NCBI RefSeq assembly: GCF_006838285.1
Contig: NZ_CP038228.1
Location: forward strand, 1,860,001-1,924,000
Direction of reading: 5' to 3'
DNA from: Xanthomonas translucens pv. cerealis
GTDB lineage: Bacteria > Pseudomonadota > Gammaproteobacteria > Xanthomonadales > Xanthomonadaceae
DNA length: 64,000 nucleotides
Below the pieces are notes generated by a model. It was not told the origin of the DNA and did no database searches. It worked only from the letters and a program-made list of their open reading frames with translations. Positions 61,305 through 64,000 of this stretch are shown here, one piece after another. The position numbers and the translations under genes were made by a program. Every line of letters begins with the position of its first letter. Position 1 is the stretch's first letter.

Positions 61305-63815
61305 GTGACCCAGACGAATCTCCCGGTATTGGTCGCCAGCGAACTGGTCCGCGTCAACGTCCAGGTCCGCGACAAGGCCGACGCCATCGCTCAGGCCGCG
61401 CAGCTGCTGGTCGCTGCCGGCTGCGTGCCGCCGGCCTACGCGGCCAGCATGCTGCGCCGCGAGGCGCTGGCCAACACCTTCCTCGGCCACGGCGTGGCGA
61501 TCCCACACTGCACCGGCGAGGATCGCCATCTGGTCCAGCGCGACGGCATCGCGGTGCTGCAGATCCGCGACGGCGTGGAGTGGAATCCCGGCCAGACCAC
61601 CCATCTGGTGGTCGCCATCGCCGCGCAGTCCGATACCCACATCACCCTGCTGCGGCGCCTGACCCGGCTGATCCAGGACCAGCCGCGGCTGGACGCGCTG
61701 TTCGCCAGCGACGATCCGCAGGCGATCGTCGACGCGCTGAGCCAGGATGCGGTCGCTGCGGCAAGCGGGAAGCCGGTCGCCGACTTCGGCGAGCGCTTCG
61801 AGTGGACCGTCGCCTACCCCACCGGCCTGCATGCGCGCCCGGCCACGCGCTGGGTGGAAACCGCGCGCGGCTTCGCCGCCCGGATCCAGGTACGCGCCGG
61901 CGAGCAGACCGGCGACGCCAAGAACCTGGTGTCGCTGCTGCAGTTGGGCCTGCATGCCGGCGACACGGTGACCATCTCGGCCGAAGGCCAGGACGCCGCC
62001 GCCGCGCTGGCGCGGCTGCGCAGCGTCATCGACGGCCTCACCGCGCAAGAGAAAGCCGATGCGCAGGCCGCGGCGCAGCGCCGTGCCGCTCCGGTCACCG
62101 GCTGGACTCCGCCGCAGGCGCAGCCGGCCATCGTCGGCATCGGCGCCAGCCCGGGTCTGGCGATCGGCGTGGTGCACAAGCTGGCCGGCAACGACGGCCC
62201 GGTGCCGGACGCGGCGGTGCCGCTCAGCGACGGCGGCGCCCTCCTGCACGACGCACTGCTGCGCACCCGCCAGCAACTGCAGGCGATCGAGGACGACACC
62301 CGGCGCCGGCTCGGCGCCGGCGACGCGGCGATCTTCCGCGCCCAGGCCGAACTGCTGAACGATACCGACCTGATCACCCTGGCCTGCCAGCTGATGGTCG
62401 AAGGCCACGGCGTGGCTTGGTCCTGGCAGCAGTCGGTCGAGCGCATGGCCAACAAGCTGTCGGCGCTGGGTAATGCAGTGCTGGCCGGACGCGCCAGCGA
62501 CCTGCGCGACGTCGGCCGCCGGGTGCTGACCCAGATCGATCCGAGCCTGGCCAGCGGTAGCCTGGAGCACCTGCCCGATAGTCCCTGCATCCTGCTCGCC
62601 AGCGACCTGTCGCCGTCGGACACCGCGCACCTGGACACAAGCCGCGTGCTCGGCCTGGCCACCGCGCTGGGCGGGCCGACTTCGCATACCGCGATCCTGT
62701 CGCGCACCCTGGGCCTGCCGGCGCTAGTCGCCGGCGGCGCCGACCTGCTCGACCTGGACGACGGCGCCACCGTCATCGTCGACGGCAACAGCGGCCGCCT
62801 GTACCTGGCGCCGTCGGAGGCCGACCTGGCCTCGGCCCGCGCCTACATCGAAGAACAACGCCAGCTGCGTGAGCGCGAGGCCGAGCAGCGCAACCAGCCG
62901 GCACAGACCCAGGACGGCCACCGCATCGAGATCGGCGCCAACGTCAACCTGCCCGAGCAGGTACCGATGGCGCTGGCGCAAGGCGCCGAGAGCGTGGGCC
63001 TGATGCGCACCGAATTCCTGTTCCTGGAGCGCGGCAGCACGCCCAGCGAGGACGAGCAGTACGCCACTTACATGGCGATGGCCAAGGCGCTGGACGGCCG
63101 TTCGCTGATCGTGCGCGCGCTGGACATCGGCGGCGACAAGCAGGTCGCGCACCTGAACCTGCCGCGCGAGGACAACCCGTTCCTCGGCGTGCGCGGCGCA
63201 CGCCTGCTGCTGCGCCGCGCCGACCTGCTGCAACCGCAGCTGCGCGCGCTGTACCGCGCGGCCAAGGACGGCGCCAAGCTGGCGATCATGTTCCCGATGA
63301 TCACCTCGGCGGCGGAGATCGTCGCGCTGCGCGCCGCGTGCGAGCGCCTGCGCGCGGAGCTGGACGCGCCGGAGGTGCCGCTGGGCATCATGATCGAAGT
63401 GCCGGCCGCGGCGATCCAGGCCGACGCGCTGGCGCGGCATGCCGACTTCTTCTCGATCGGCACCAACGACCTGACCCAGTACACGCTGGCGATCGACCGG
63501 CAGAACCCGGACCTGGCCGCCGAGGCCGACAGCCTGCACCCGGCGGTGCTGCGCCTGATCCGCACCACGGTCGAAGGCGCCGCGCGCCACGGGCGCTGGG
63601 TCGGCGTGTGCGGCGGCCTGGCCGGCGATGCGTTCGGCGCGGCGCTGCTGGCCGGGCTGGGCGTCCACGAGCTGTCGATGACCCCCAACGACGTGCCGGC
63701 GGTGAAGGCGCGCCTGCGCGGCAGCCGCCTGGACGCGCTGCAGGCCTTGGCGCTGCAGGCGCTGGACTGCGAGAGCGCGGCCGACGTGCGCGCGCTGGAC
63801 GGAACCGGCGCATGA
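61305..63815 (+). CDS. fruB: Fructose PTS multiphosphoryl transfer protein (EIIA-HPr-EI)
   Basis: 836-residue fusion that relays phosphate from PEP to the fructose EIIBC permease. EIIA at about 1-150 with His in HGVAIPHCTGED; HPr at about 165-255 with His in YPTGLHARPATRW; EI at about 275-836 with phospho-His in GGPTSHTAILSR, FLGVRGARLLL and Cys in VCGGLAGD. Order EIIA-HPr-EI is typical of Xanthomonas and Pseudomonas. Start GTG 61305; AAGGA is ten bases upstream. Confidence 0.96.
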   Translation: MTQTNLPVLVASELVRVNVQVRDKADAIAQAAQLLVAAGCVPPAYAASMLRREALANTFLGHGVAIPHCTGEDRHLVQRDGIAVLQIRDGVEWNPGQTTHLVVAIAAQSDTHITLLRRLTRLIQDQPRLDALFASDDPQAIVDALSQDAVAAASGKPVADFGERFEWTVAYPTGLHARPATRWVETARGFAARIQVRAGEQTGDAKNLVSLLQLGLHAGDTVTISAEGQDAAAALARLRSVIDGLTAQEKADAQAAAQRRAAPVTGWTPPQAQPAIVGIGASPGLAIGVVHKLAGNDGPVPDAAVPLSDGGALLHDALLRTRQQLQAIEDDTRRRLGAGDAAIFRAQAELLNDTDLITLACQLMVEGHGVAWSWQQSVERMANKLSALGNAVLAGRASDLRDVGRRVLTQIDPSLASGSLEHLPDSPCILLASDLSPSDTAHLDTSRVLGLATALGGPTSHTAILSRTLGLPALVAGGADLLDLDDGATVIVDGNSGRLYLAPSEADLASARAYIEEQRQLREREAEQRNQPAQTQDGHRIEIGANVNLPEQVPMALAQGAESVGLMRTEFLFLERGSTPSEDEQYATYMAMAKALDGRSLIVRALDIGGDKQVAHLNLPREDNPFLGVRGARLLLRRADLLQPQLRALYRAAKDGAKLAIMFPMITSAAEIVALRAACERLRAELDAPEVPLGIMIEVPAAAIQADALARHADFFSIGTNDLTQYTLAIDRQNPDLAAEADSLHPAVLRLIRTTVEGAARHGRWVGVCGGLAGDAFGAALLAGLGVHELSMTPNDVPAVKARLRGSRLDALQALALQALDCESAADVRALDGTGA

Positions 63816-64000
63816 GCGTGCAGGCCGTCAGCGTCAGCCTGAACCCGGCGATCGACCTGACCGTGGCGATCGACCGGTTGCAGCCCGGCCAGGTGCATCG
63901 CGCCAGCAGCGCGCACGCGATCGCCGGCGGCAAGGGCATCAACGTCGCCGCCTGCCTGGCCGATGCCGGCATCGCCACAGCCGCGCTCGGCGCGCTCGGC
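63812..64000 (+). CDS. fruK: 1-phosphofructokinase (5' part only)
   Basis: First 63 codons of a PfkB-family kinase: NPAIDLTVAID and AGGKGINVAACLADAG, the substrate-binding GGKGINVA motif being diagnostic. ATG overlaps the fruB stop as ATGA. It phosphorylates fructose-1-phosphate to fructose-1,6-bisphosphate. Cut by the window end; fruA should follow. Confidence 0.95.
   Translation, partial: MSVQAVSVSLNPAIDLTVAIDRLQPGQVHRASSAHAIAGGKGINVAACLADAGIATAALGALG

Overview
The window is a high-GC chromosomal segment of a Xanthomonas species (Lysobacterales). The main evidence is gumC and gumB at the left edge, beside a tRNA-Pro gene and ihfA (the position historically called gumA), which is the usual genomic address of the xanthan operon. 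Other lineage marks are a lexA-recA-recX block with the palindromic Xanthomonas LexA operator, a one-piece fructose PTS protein (EIIA-HPr-EI), and GTAG-type REP palindromes. I cannot name the species from the sequence alone.

Layout. From 1 to 28,176 every gene lies on the minus strand. Read in transcription order this is rlmE-ftsH, folP-miaA-hfq-hflX, pncC-ubiB, lexA, recA-recX, alaS-csrA-tRNA-Ser(GCT), a mobile-element scar (about 10,320-13,160), thrS-infC-rpmI-rplT, pheS-pheT-ihfA-merR-tRNA-Pro(GGG), and gumB-gumC. From 28,243 come yhbY and an Mth938-domain gene (plus). The minus-strand block surE-pcm-DedA-like-nlpD follows, then an Smr-domain gene (plus), then pyrG-kdsA-eno-ftsB-ispD-ispF-truD (minus). 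After 40 kb the order is more mixed: parE and an S10 peptidase (plus), Pit phosphate transporter and its DUF47 partner (minus), a CorC/HlyC-type protein with ExoD (plus), a flavin monooxygenase-like gene, an SDR, trhO, a lipoprotein FKBP, a YhiN-type flavoprotein, a GAF-PAS-GGDEF diguanylate cyclase, a decayed acetyltransferase, a GltB-like FMN protein, and a nucleotide-sugar dehydrogenase. The right edge carries the fructose regulon: a LacI-type regulator divergent from fruB-fruK.

Most genes are housekeeping: translation (two multi-subunit or editing tRNA synthetases, IF3, L20, L35), DNA repair and SOS, RNA regulation (Hfq, CsrA), membrane proteolysis, isoprenoid and KDO synthesis, and cell division. 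Overlapping stop/start codons (gumB/gumC, folP/miaA, DedA/nlpD, surE/pcm, ftsB/ispD, ispF/truD, fruB/fruK) point to coupled operons.

I did not find a convincing new multi-gene system. The scar beside tRNA-Ser is the only clearly accessory region. It holds a tyrosine integrase cut by one amber codon just before its catalytic tyrosine, plus three broken transposase genes that look nested. The more unusual small signals are a lexA gene whose promoter, operator and start codon are so compressed that a leaderless mRNA is expected; an AUC start for infC; a duplicated nlpD tail; two copies of a composite palindromic repeat in opposite module order; GTAG REPs, one of which supplies a stop codon; and a matched pair of fructose-regulator operators.
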